The notes beneath the pieces were generated by a model. It saw nothing but the letters and a program-made list of their open reading frames with translations, was not told where the DNA came from and ran no database searches. 12,187 nt of DNA. Origin: Caldilineaceae bacterium (GTDB lineage Bacteria; Chloroflexota; Anaerolineae; Caldilineales; Caldilineaceae). Of this stretch, positions 5,427-12,187 are shown piece by piece; position 1 is the first letter of the stretch; each line of letters starts with the position of its first letter. The stretch is taken from assembly GCA_028819675.1 (NCBI GenBank), contig JAPPKT010000451.1, positions 3,569 to 15,755 of the forward strand, given 5' to 3'. Position numbers and translations under genes: made by a program.

Positions 5427-6080
5427 TCACACCAGCCCTAACTCCCTGGCGCGCAAAACAGCCTGCGTGCGATCGCGAACATTGAGCTTCCCCATCAGCA
5501 CCGAAACATAGTTCCGCACCGTCCCTTCGGCCAGATGCAGCTGCTCGGCAATCTCCGAATTGCGGCATCCATTTCTCAGCAGCCCCAATATCTCCAGCTC
5601 CCGTTCGCTCAGGGGCTCGGCCAGTTTGGAAACGTCGTAGGCAGGCGGCGGCTGACGCACAAATTCATTGATGATCTTGCGGGCCACCCCTGCCTCCAGC
5701 CAGGAATCGCCCCGGTGTGCCGTCCGCACCGCGGTCGCCAAATACTCGCTGGATGTCGCCTTCAACGCATAGTTAAGCGCACCGGCCCGGATCCCTTCGA
5801 ACACATACTCGTCGTTGTCGAACGTCGTCAAAATGATGATCTTCGCCTCCGGATCGCGCCGGCAGATATACCGCACCGCACTGATGCCGTCCATCACCGG
5901 CATCCGCACGTCCATCAGCACCACGTCCGGCCGCAACTCGTCATACAGGCTGATCGCCTCCTGGCCGTTTCCGGCCTCGCCCACAACGTCTATATCCTCC
6001 TCCAGGCTGAAAATGATGCGCAGCCCCTCACGCAGTAGCGCCTGGTCGTCCACCAGCAAAAGTGAAATCTTCTCAAACAT
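5427..6080 (-). CDS. NarL/FixJ-family response regulator, LuxR-type HTH
   Basis: The product has 217 residues, a typical length. The receiver domain (about 4-120) has acidic Asp11-Asp12, phosphoacceptor Asp57 (VVLMDVRMPVMDG), switch Thr85/Thr86 and Lys107. The LuxR-type DNA-binding domain (about 155-217) reads LSERELEILGLL, SEIAEQL, EGTVRNYVS and ends RARELGLV. On phosphorylation by a HisKA_3-type kinase such proteins dimerise and bind promoter DNA. Start: ATG at 6080 has GGAG six bases upstream; an upstream in-frame ATG (6125) would add 15 residues before the conserved beginning and is rejected. It is the last gene of the kinase cluster, 88 bases after the 7416-6169 kinase, and the only regulator for three kinase-like genes. 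The residue after Lys107 is Ala, where Asp is common in this family. Confidence 0.95.
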   Translation of the reverse strand: MFEKISLLLVDDQALLREGLRIIFSLEEDIDVVGEAGNGQEAISLYDELRPDVVLMDVRMPVMDGISAVRYICRRDPEAKIIILTTFDNDEYVFEGIRAGALNYALKATSSEYLATAVRTAHRGDSWLEAGVARKIINEFVRQPPPAYDVSKLAEPLSERELEILGLLRNGCRNSEIAEQLHLAEGTVRNYVSVLMGKLNVRDRTQAVLRARELGLV

Positions 6081-6168
6081 GCTCCGCTCCCGCCTTCTCG
6101 AAGGGTAGACAAAAACGCTTCGCAACGCCGCCGCAATCCGCAGCCCCCAATCTCCAGATCATCCCAAA

Positions 6169-7416
6169 CTACTCGCCACCCGACCATGCCTCTTCCCGCG
6201 CCCTCTCCCCGATTGGCAGGGTGAAGGTCACCAGGACCTCGCCCGGCGCCGGTCTGGTCACGCGGAACGTCCCCCCAATCTGAAGCGCACGCTCCTGCAT
6301 CCCCGGCAGCCCGTACCCATAGCCGGGCGACGGGTCGAACGCCTCGCCGTCGTGCCGCATCGTCAGAATCAGCCTGTCCTCCGTAACGTCCAGGTTCAAC
6401 CATATGTGCGCAGCCTCGGAATGGTCTCTCATATTGCTCAGCCCCTCCTGGACCGCCCGGTACACCGTCAGACAGTGGGACTCGGGCAAATCTTCAGGGA
6501 CCTCCGTCAGCTGCGCACGCACGACAATACCGGCCTCCTGGGAAAACTCGCTGATCTGCTGCCGCAGCGCCGGCGTCAGATTGCCGGCGTCGATCTCAGG
6601 CGTGCTCAGCGCCTTGATCGTATCCCGCAGCTCCTCCAGCCCCGCCGTGAGCTGCCTGTGCACCGTCTGCAGCATCCTGTCCGCCTGCGACGCATCTCTT
6701 CCCATCAGCCGGTTCGCGCCCTCCACCTGCACGATCGCAACCGTAAGCCGGTGCCCGAGCGCATCGTGCAGCTCGCGCGCCAGACGGTTATGCTCCGCCA
6801 CCACCGTCAGAAACCTGCGCTGCCCGACGTACTCCCGCAAACGCGCATTCGCTTCCGAGATCTCCGTCAGAAGACCCTGCATATCGCGCTTAACGCGCCT
6901 CTCGTACGCAATCCTGTCGCTCAAAATCGCCGTGAAAGTGAAGCCGACCGCGACCAGAACGGTATTGTCTGCAGGCATCAGCGGCGTATCGACATGACGA
7001 ACTAACGTCCCCCATAGCGCAGTCGCACTGTATGCGCCGATCCACAGCAACGCCTGTCCGGTTCTGAATAGCAATACCGCCTGCCCGACGAGAAGCAAAA
7101 ACAGATAGATGAAGAGAAACTCCTGCACGAATCCCACACCGGCGATCAGGCTCTGCGCCGCCACATGGAGCTGATTGCGCCGGAAATCGCCCGTCGGCAC
7201 TCGCCAGAACAAAATACTGAAAAGCAGCGCCCCAATCAGAAAAATCGGCGCCGGCAGTGAACCCGTCTGAATGCGGTAGTGGACCAGCATGAGAACGACA
7301 ACCGCCTGCGCGGCACAGTGGATCGGAAAATTCTCCCAGCGATAGGATCGAGTCCTCTCCCGCAATCCCTCCCGTAACCGCCGGCCGCGCGAGCGGCCGT
7401 CGAAAAAACGCCCCAT
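6169..7416 (-). CDS. NarL-type membrane sensor histidine kinase (copy 1, promoter-distal)
   Basis: The protein has 415 residues with about six membrane segments in the first 170 residues (for example VVVLMLV, IFLIGALLFSILFW, FLFIYLFLLLVGQAVLLF) and little extracytoplasmic sequence. A short coiled coil leads to the HisKA_3 dimerisation domain with phosphoacceptor His217 in ARELHDALGHRL. The HATPase domain follows: N-box EGLSNMRDH (Asn328), G1 box HDGEAFD (Asp356) and G2 box GYGLPGMQER. The N-box has Asp-His where paralogue 2 has Lys-His. Start: ATG 7416 follows GAGGAAGAAGG; ATG 7461 sits directly on the terminator T-run with no ribosome binding site, so I reject it. The likely partner is the regulator 88 bases downstream. 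The signal is unknown; a membrane-borne or lipid-phase signal is a guess from the lack of a large external domain. Confidence 0.92.
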   Translation of the reverse strand: MGRFFDGRSRGRRLREGLRERTRSYRWENFPIHCAAQAVVVLMLVHYRIQTGSLPAPIFLIGALLFSILFWRVPTGDFRRNQLHVAAQSLIAGVGFVQEFLFIYLFLLLVGQAVLLFRTGQALLWIGAYSATALWGTLVRHVDTPLMPADNTVLVAVGFTFTAILSDRIAYERRVKRDMQGLLTEISEANARLREYVGQRRFLTVVAEHNRLARELHDALGHRLTVAIVQVEGANRLMGRDASQADRMLQTVHRQLTAGLEELRDTIKALSTPEIDAGNLTPALRQQISEFSQEAGIVVRAQLTEVPEDLPESHCLTVYRAVQEGLSNMRDHSEAAHIWLNLDVTEDRLILTMRHDGEAFDPSPGYGYGLPGMQERALQIGGTFRVTRPAPGEVLVTFTLPIGERAREEAWSGGE

Positions 7417-7460
7417 CAAGCCTTCTTCCTCTGCAACGAAAGTTCCCGAAAAACGAGTCA

Positions 7461-7487
7461 TAAAAAAATAAACCCGGTAGAACCGGG
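7461..7487 (-). terminator. Intrinsic terminator or attenuator inside the kinase cluster
   Basis: Read on the minus strand, CCCGGT-TCT-ACCGGG (7487-7473) forms a perfect 6-bp GC-rich stem with a three-base loop. It is followed at once by TTTATTTTTTT (7472-7462), a strong U-tract. It lies 35 bases after the stop of kinase 2 and 45 bases before the ATG of kinase 1, so it should reduce transcription of kinase 1 and the regulator relative to the two genes upstream. Confidence 0.8.
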
Positions 7488-7521
7488 CCGCACGGGAATC
7501 GGGCGCCCCTGCCGGCCCTGC

Positions 7522-8850
7522 TCATCCGCCTCCCCGCTCAACTTCATAATCCAGCACCTGCGATTGGACCGCGACACCCTCGCGCGCTGCCTCTCCAACT
7601 GGCAGGGAAAAATGCACCAGAATGCCGCCCTCCGCCGGTGTGGTCACGAACAGATCACCGCCGAATAGCTCGGCCCGCTCCCGCATCCCCCGTAGCCCGG
7701 ACCCATTGCCGTTCGACGGATCAAAGTCCCGGCCGTCGTTGCGTACGCGCAAAACCACCGCGCCTTCGCCCGCCTCCAGGTCCACCCAGATGTTCAGCGC
7801 CCGCGCGTGCTTCTGCGCGTTTGTCAGCGTCTCCTGTACCGCCCGGTATATCGCCGTACACCGATCATCAGGCAAGGGCGCCGGCAGCACGTCGGGCAGC
7901 CGGCAGTGACAAGCGACGCCTGTGGCATCTGCAAACGCATCAACGGTCTGTTGCAAGCAGGAGACAAGATTGTCGCTGTTGATCTCCTCGCCGCGCAACG
8001 CCTGCAGCGTTTCGCGCAACTCGCTCAACCCCGTCGTCAGCTGCGAGCGCACCGTCTCGATCATCCCCGCTGCCTGCCCGGGTTCCTGCGCCATCAGCCT
8101 GTGCGCGCCCTCCAGCTGCACCACCGCAACAGTCAGCCTGTGCCCAAGCGCATCGTGCAAATCTCTGGCGATACGTTCGCGCTCCGCTGCCGCAGCCAGC
8201 CATTCGGCCTGCCCCGCGTACCGCTGCAACCGCGTATGCGCCCCGCTGAGCTCTGTCAGCAATTCCTGGATCCTGTCCCTGTCCCATCTCATCTGAAATA
8301 TGTTTCTGCTCACCAGGCCGGCAATCACCATCAGGGCACTGACGACAACCGCCCTGCTCTCAGGCGTAAACAGGGCGTCTCCAGGATGACGCCAGTTGAC
8401 AGCCAGAAAAATCAGCTCGAACACGGCAACCCAGATCAGGCCGGTCCGGATCCTGAAAATAACCATCGACTGCCCAACAAGTATCAGAAACAGACAGGCG
8501 AAATCAACGTCTTGCAACACAATCAGGCCGGCAACTGCAGTCTGGACCGCTATATAAAGATGCGTATGCACGAACGTGTCATACCATCTCCTGAGCCAGA
8601 ATAGGACACTGAAGAGGACCACCCCGGCCAGAGGCATCAGCATCGGCGCCAAACCGTTCTGAATTAAAACGTAAGTCACCGACACCAGGATAAAAACCTG
8701 GCCGGCCAGGCGCAGTGGGAAATCTCGATCGTGATAAAACCGCTCCCTGCCCAGCAATCTATCCTTCAGCCGCTTCACAACCATCCGCATTCTCTCCAAC
8801 TTGACGCAAAACCTGGTCTCCCGCCAGCTTGAACGGGGCGCCCGCCCCAT
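7522..8850 (-). CDS. NarL-type membrane sensor histidine kinase (copy 2, middle)
   Basis: The 442-residue protein is a paralogue of the kinases on both sides. About six membrane segments span residues 48-182 (for example PLAGVVLFSVLFW and FACLFLILVGQSMVIF), followed by a coiled coil (about 188-225). The HisKA_3 box RIARDLHDALGHRL has phosphoacceptor His232. The ATPase domain has all boxes: N-box QETLTNAQKHA (Asn344), G1 VRNDGRDFDP (Asp372) and G2 GSGLRGMRERAELFGG. It looks fully active. Start: ATG 8850 has GGGGAAGG seven bases upstream and its N-terminus lines up with the next paralogue; ATG 8790 and 8784 behind GGAG are possible shorter starts. It begins 15 bases after the stop of the degenerate copy and is followed by an intrinsic terminator. 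It probably phosphorylates the regulator at 5427-6080, alone or as a heterodimer; that pairing is inferred. Confidence 0.92.
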   Translation of the reverse strand: MGRAPRSSWRETRFCVKLERMRMVVKRLKDRLLGRERFYHDRDFPLRLAGQVFILVSVTYVLIQNGLAPMLMPLAGVVLFSVLFWLRRWYDTFVHTHLYIAVQTAVAGLIVLQDVDFACLFLILVGQSMVIFRIRTGLIWVAVFELIFLAVNWRHPGDALFTPESRAVVVSALMVIAGLVSRNIFQMRWDRDRIQELLTELSGAHTRLQRYAGQAEWLAAAAERERIARDLHDALGHRLTVAVVQLEGAHRLMAQEPGQAAGMIETVRSQLTTGLSELRETLQALRGEEINSDNLVSCLQQTVDAFADATGVACHCRLPDVLPAPLPDDRCTAIYRAVQETLTNAQKHARALNIWVDLEAGEGAVVLRVRNDGRDFDPSNGNGSGLRGMRERAELFGGDLFVTTPAEGGILVHFSLPVGEAAREGVAVQSQVLDYEVERGGG

Positions 8851-8865
8851 GTCGCGCCCTTCCCC

Positions 8866-9804
8866 TCAACTCTCTTCGCTCTCCACCCCCGGCTCTGACT
8901 CGGCCGCCTCGACCGTTGTGGCATCGAAAGGCCCGGACCGGCCTAACTCCTGAAACGTACTGCGCAGGTCGTCCAGACCTGTACCGAGCTGCGCCCGCAC
9001 CCTCTCGACCATCCCCGCCGCCCGCCGCGGGTCCGCCTCCATCAACAGGCTCGCGCCTTCCAGCTGCACAATCGACGCCGTCAACCTCTGCCCCAGCGAA
9101 TCGCGTAACCGCCTCGCCAGCCGGTCGCGCTCGTGTGCCACGGCCAGCCGCCTGGACTGTTCAGAAAACCCCTGCAGCTGATCATGGGCGTCACGTAACT
9201 CGGCAAACAGGCTCTGGACCTTGTCCTGGGCACGTCTCGCCTGCGCCATGCTGCCTCCCAGGACGCCCGCGACCACCATCCCTGCAGTGACCAGAAGCGC
9301 TCTGACCTCTGGCATTAGCGGTCCGTCTCCGGGATGAAGCCAGTTCACCGCCAGGACGCTCAAATACAGTACAACAGCCCAGATTAGAGCGCTTCGCAAC
9401 CTGAACATGAGCACCGCCTGCCCCACAAGGACCAGAAACAGATAGGCAAAAACAAAATCCTGGAACGCCATCAGACCGGCAACCACCGTCTGTATCGCCA
9501 TATAGAGATGCAGCCGCACGACCGTGTAGGCCCCCGTCCTGTGCCAGAAATGAACGCTGAAAAGGAACACCCCAGCCAGAAGCATCGGCCCTGGCAGCCT
9601 GCCCCGCTGCAAAAAAAAGTGAAGCACCGCCGCAAAAATAAGCGCCTGCCCCGCCAGACGCAATATGAAATTCCGATCGCGATAGAACCACTTCCTATCC
9701 AATAGTGTGTGGTAAAACCGCTTCACTATCGCCCGCACTTCCCCGGCCTGGCACAACACGGGAACGCCCGCCGGCATGAACGGGCCGCCTGCCGCCCGGC
9801 GCAT
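8866..9804 (-). CDS. Degenerate sensor kinase paralogue: no phosphoacceptor His, no ATPase domain
   Basis: The 312-residue product aligns with kinase 2 through the membrane part (WFYRDRNF-LRLAGQ, LAGVFLFSVHFW, LVGQAVLMFRLR, AVNWLHPGD), the coiled coil and both dimerisation helices, and then stops. In the HisKA_3 box the sequence is ARRLRDSLGQRL: Arg234 (codon CGC, 9105-9103) replaces the phosphoacceptor His and Gln239 replaces the second His. After RSTFQELGR a 25-residue acidic tail (AESEPGVESEES) ends the frame, and kinase 2 starts 15 bases later, so the whole ATPase domain is gone. The remaining frame is clean, with conserved membrane segments, which argues for a working non-catalytic protein. 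It could dimerise with the active paralogues or hold the signal; a recent pseudogene is the alternative. ATG 9804 is chosen by alignment; GTG 9738 and ATG 9777 are possible. It is first after the promoter at 9885-9913. Confidence 0.85.
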   Translation of the reverse strand: MRRAAGGPFMPAGVPVLCQAGEVRAIVKRFYHTLLDRKWFYRDRNFILRLAGQALIFAAVLHFFLQRGRLPGPMLLAGVFLFSVHFWHRTGAYTVVRLHLYMAIQTVVAGLMAFQDFVFAYLFLVLVGQAVLMFRLRSALIWAVVLYLSVLAVNWLHPGDGPLMPEVRALLVTAGMVVAGVLGGSMAQARRAQDKVQSLFAELRDAHDQLQGFSEQSRRLAVAHERDRLARRLRDSLGQRLTASIVQLEGASLLMEADPRRAAGMVERVRAQLGTGLDDLRSTFQELGRSGPFDATTVEAAESEPGVESEES

Positions 9805-9884
9805 GTCGGCGGAAATTCCTATACCCTGTTACGACCGGAGCCTCCGTTCCACGAAATCACGCGTACTGCCTCCCGCCCGCGCAA

Positions 9885-9913
9885 ATTGTCGCCGCAAGCG
9901 CCCGTTCCGTCAA
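9885..9913 (-). promoter_or_regulatory. Sigma70-like promoter of the kinase/regulator cluster
   Basis: On the minus strand a -35 TTGACG (9913-9908, five of six consensus bases) is separated by exactly 17 bases from a -10 GACAAT (9890-9885, four of six). Transcription would start near 9878, about 75 bases before ATG 9804. The leader contains GGGAGG followed nine bases later by a GTG frame of 13 codons, too short to call a leader peptide. This is the only good promoter I found in the 224-base gap between the LRR protein stop and the first kinase-like gene. Confidence 0.6.
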
Positions 9914-10028
9914 CTTTCGGCGGGTTTTCACCGCATAGCGTTCCTTTCCAGACGCCACGACTCCCATAGGCCGGAACCCTAAAACGCCCGGCATCTTCCC
10001 AGGGACGCGCCCTCGGTTTGAACGCACG

Positions 10029-12187
10029 TTAATTCGCAAGCCCTTGTAACGCTGCCTGAATCGGGTCTGGCCCGGAAAAACGCCGCGCACTATGCAACCC
10101 TGTAGTGCGCGATCGCAAGCGGTCTTGATGGCTGGTGACCGGAGACCGGTCTTTCGGCCGCAATCCATCGACAACTGGCGGACGGACAAAGCTTTCCAAA
10201 ATGGTTGACTTTCTCTTTGGCGAACTTCCATCCACGCTGGCAGCCGTAATTAGACGCGCTTGCCCTGACATGGATGCCGGTGCCTGTTGACAAAACGGCA
10301 GCCCCAGCTCGGCAAAGTCGTTCGACGTCACGCTGCGCAGCCCGTGCGGCACGCATCCGGTCAACGGATTGCCGTCAAGGTACAGATGCGACAGGCTGCT
10401 GAGATCGCCCAGCGCCGCCGGTATCGAACCGCTCAACTGGTTACGACGGAGGTCCAGCCACGCCATGCCGTCAAGACTGCCTAAACCCGTCGGTATCGAA
10501 CCGTGCAGGTTGTTGTCGCTGAGGGCCAGCCCGGTGACGCGGCCGTCGCCGTCCGTCGTGACGCCGTACCACTCGTCAATCGGTCTCTCGCTCAGCCAGT
10601 TCGTGCGCATCGTCCAGTTGCCCCCGTCCGTCGTATCGTAGAGCGTAACCAGCACACCCCTGTCCGCATCGCCTGGCGCGACCGTTGGCGTGGCCGTTGG
10701 CGCCGGCAGCGTGTTAACGCCAACCTCGAAGGACGGCTCGCTCACACCCGCCGCACTGATCGCCCGCACCCGGTAGACATACCCGAGCTCCGGCGCCGCC
10801 GAACTGTCCACGTACCGCGTCGACGCACTGCCGCTGTCCTCCACAAGCATCACAAACGGCTCCGCCGGGTCCTCGCCGCGGCGTTCGATCCGGTAGCCGC
10901 TCACGCTGCCGTCCCCGGGATCGTCCCAGGTCAGCGTCACCCCGTCCCCGCCAACACGCGCCTGCACATTCTGCGGAGCGGCCGGAATAGCTATCGGCGT
11001 CGCAGTCGCTGTGGTTGTCGGCGCTGGCGTCGCGGTCGATGTAGATGTCGGCTTCGGTGACACTATAGCAGTCGCTGTGGCCGTCGACGTTGGTGTCGCG
11101 GTTAGCGGTTCTACCGACGCGGTCGGCTCCGGCGATACTGTAGCCTCCGGCGTCGCGGTCGGTGTAGCAGTCGGCTCTGGTGTCGCGGTCGCTGTGGCCG
11201 TCGACGTTGGCGTCGCGGTTAGCGGTTCTACCGTCGCAGTCGGCTCCGGCGATACTGTAGCCTCCGGCGTCGCTGTGACCGGAGCAGGCAACTCGGTTGC
11301 GGCTGGTGTCGCGGTCGCTGTGGCCGTCGGCGTTGCTGTCGCGGTTGGCGGTTCTACCGACGCGGTCGGCTCCGGCGATACCGTAGCCTCCGGTGTCGCT
11401 GTGACCGGAGCAGGCAACTCGGTTGCGGCTGGTGTCGCGGTCGCTGTGGCCGTCGGCTCTGACGTCGCAGTTGGGGGTTCTACCGCCGCAGTCGGCTCCG
11501 GTGATACTGTAGCCTCTGGCGTCGCCGTCGCTGTGGCCGTCGGCTCTGACGTCGGTGTTACCCGTACAGGTGTTGGCCGTACAGGCGTTACCCGTACAGG
11601 CGTTACCCGTACAGGTGTTGGCCATACAGGTGTTGGCCATACAGGTGTTACCCGTACAGGCGTTACCCGTACAGGTGTTGGCCATACAGGTGTTGGCAGC
11701 ACAAGTGTTGGCCGTGTCGGTGTTACCCGTACAGGTGTTGGCCGTACAGGCGTTACCCGTACCGGTGTTACCCGCGTCGGTGCTACCCGCACAGAGGTTG
11801 GCCGTACATGGGGTACCCGCGTCGGTGTTACCCGTACCGGGGTTGGCCGTACATGGGTTGGCCGCGTCGGGGTTACCCTGACCAGTCGCTCTGGTGTCGC
11901 GGTTGGCGGTTCTACCGTCGCAGTCGGCTCCGGTGATACTGTAGCCTCCGGCGTCGCTGTGACCGGAGCAGGCGGCTCGGTTGAAGCTGGCGTCGCTGTA
12001 GCCGGTTCTGACGGTTCTCCCCACATCGTCGCTGTCGGCGTAGCAGTCGCTGTCGCTGTCGCCGTCGCGACCGGTTCTGACGGCTCTCCCCACATTGTCG
12101 CTGTCGGCGTAGCAGTCGCTGTCGCCGTCGCTGTCGCGACCGGTTCTGACGGCTCTCCCCACATTGTCGCTGTCGGCGTAGCAGTCG
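10029..12187 (-). CDS. Repeat-rich surface protein with Fn3 and LRR modules (5' end outside window)
   Basis: The frame is open to the window edge and at least 718 codons long. The ATG at 12164 lies inside a 23-residue repeat, so the true start and any signal peptide are upstream. From N to C: 23-residue repeats containing MWGEPSEP; a Thr/Pro/Ala/Glu stalk (ATVSPEPTA units); 22 pentapeptides of the [RW]-[PV]-T-P-V type (11884-11555); more 39-42-residue stalk units; a fibronectin type III domain (10983-10707: VTLTWDDPGDGSVSGYRIER and YVYRVRAISAAGVSE); then an LRR module (10677-10290) with DGGNW, W-GVTTDGDGRVTGL, GSIPTGLG, LSGSIPAALG and GCVP. Such LRRs occur in bacterial secreted proteins and usually mediate binding. 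The last 86 residues after GLPFCQQ are basic and Ser-rich, unlike the rest. Cell-surface adhesion is inferred. The downstream kinase cluster runs the same way but has its own promoter. Confidence 0.88.
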   Translation of the reverse strand, partial: TATPTATMWGEPSEPVATATATATATPTATMWGEPSEPVATATATATATPTATMWGEPSEPATATPASTEPPAPVTATPEATVSPEPTATVEPPTATPERLVRVTPTRPTHVRPTPVRVTPTRVPHVRPTSVRVAPTRVTPVRVTPVRPTPVRVTPTRPTLVLPTPVWPTPVRVTPVRVTPVWPTPVWPTPVRVTPVRVTPVRPTPVRVTPTSEPTATATATPEATVSPEPTAAVEPPTATSEPTATATATPAATELPAPVTATPEATVSPEPTASVEPPTATATPTATATATPAATELPAPVTATPEATVSPEPTATVEPLTATPTSTATATATPEPTATPTATPEATVSPEPTASVEPLTATPTSTATATAIVSPKPTSTSTATPAPTTTATATPIAIPAAPQNVQARVGGDGVTLTWDDPGDGSVSGYRIERRGEDPAEPFVMLVEDSGSASTRYVDSSAAPELGYVYRVRAISAAGVSEPSFEVGVNTLPAPTATPTVAPGDADRGVLVTLYDTTDGGNWTMRTNWLSERPIDEWYGVTTDGDGRVTGLALSDNNLHGSIPTGLGSLDGMAWLDLRRNQLSGSIPAALGDLSSLSHLYLDGNPLTGCVPHGLRSVTSNDFAELGLPFCQQAPASMSGQARLITAASVDGSSPKRKSTILESFVRPPVVDGLRPKDRSPVTSHQDRLRSRTTGLHSARRFSGPDPIQAALQGLAN
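11140..11549 (-). repeat. In-frame 117/126-bp stalk repeats
   Basis: The GTAGCCTC anchor recurs at 11140, 11257, 11383 and 11509 (spacings 117, 126 and 126), and again at 11941 beyond the 15-bp repeat block. Units at 11257 and 11383 are nearly identical over about 90 bases. They code 39-42-residue stalk segments (ATPEATVSPEPTA, then VEPPTAT). Spacings are multiples of three. Confidence 0.8.
11555..11884 (-). repeat. 15-bp minisatellite, 22 units, coding a pentapeptide repeat
   Basis: Twenty-two 15-base units run without a gap from 11555 to 11884. The plus-strand forms are GTGTTACCCGTACAG, GTGTTGGCCGTACAG and GTGTTGGCCATACAG. On the coding strand they give five-residue units such as V-R-V-T-P, V-R-P-T-P and V-W-P-T-P. 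Units in the 11555-11764 half are more alike than those at 11765-11884, which suggests recent expansion at the low-coordinate side. Confidence 0.9.
12004..12187 (-). repeat. 69-bp in-frame tandem repeat, cut by the window edge
   Basis: GGTTCTGACGG recurs at 12004, 12073 and 12142, exactly 69 bases apart, and the third unit runs off the end. Each codes 23 residues containing MWGEPSEP followed by an alternating Ala-Thr run. The units differ by only a few bases, so the array is young and probably continues beyond the window. Confidence 0.85.

Noticed and set aside
6352..7005. 217-codon plus-strand frame opposite kinase 1
   Set aside because: Gln/Arg/His-rich antisense shadow without domains; the minus strand carries the full kinase motifs.
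7807..8604. 265-codon plus-strand frame opposite kinase 2
   Set aside because: Same reason: Arg/Gln-rich antisense shadow of an intact kinase gene.
9857..10231. 124-codon minus-strand frame overlapping the end of the LRR gene
   Set aside because: No ribosome binding site or recognisable domain, and the operon promoter lies inside it.
11555..11881. 108-codon plus-strand frame of VLPVQ/VLAVQ pentapeptides
   Set aside because: A 15-bp repeat keeps frames open on both strands. There is no ribosome binding site, and the minus frame continues into Fn3 and LRR domains.
10714..12162. 482-codon minus-strand frame rich in Asp/Gly/Ser/Arg
   Set aside because: Shifted reading of the same in-frame repeats; it ends inside the Fn3 coding region and has no recognisable domain.

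Overview
The window looks like a chromosomal piece of a Chloroflexota bacterium, perhaps Caldilineales-like. This is inferred from style, not from a marker gene: secreted proteins with long Thr/Pro/Ala stalks, an Fn3 plus plant-type LRR surface protein, tandem NarL-family sensor kinases with multi-pass membrane domains, and GC-rich coding sequence. No rRNA, tRNA, IS element, integrase or CRISPR array was found.

Left part (1-2834): a tandem intergenic repeat of about 88 bp (1-250) is followed by a promoter-like module and a secreted Thr/Pro-stalk protein of unknown function (397-1176). Next come two tandem paralogous lipoproteins (1363-1944 and 1985-2572), both starting with TTG. Centre (2847-4373): a complete comM/yifB AAA+ ATPase gene.

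Region 4374-5426: a second copy of the intergenic repeat (4492-4590) and a second copy of the promoter-like module with exactly the same internal spacing. A richly self-complementary stretch then begins at the predicted transcription start (4723-4967, candidate structured RNA), followed by more hairpins and a small Cys-containing ORF (5098-5319).

Right part, all on the minus strand (read right to left): a partial, highly repetitive surface protein with Fn3 and LRR modules (12187 to 10029), then a sigma70-like promoter (9913-9885), then a two-component gene cluster. The cluster reads degenerate kinase-like protein (9804-8866), intact kinase (8850-7522), an intrinsic terminator (7487-7461), intact kinase (7416-6169) and a NarL/LuxR-type response regulator (6080-5427). 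The three kinase genes look like a tandem triplication feeding one regulator. The copy nearest the promoter has lost the phosphoacceptor His and the whole ATPase domain.

The points most worth attention are the non-catalytic kinase paralogue with the internal terminator, the repeated promoter module, and the candidate structured RNA with two mutually exclusive long helices.
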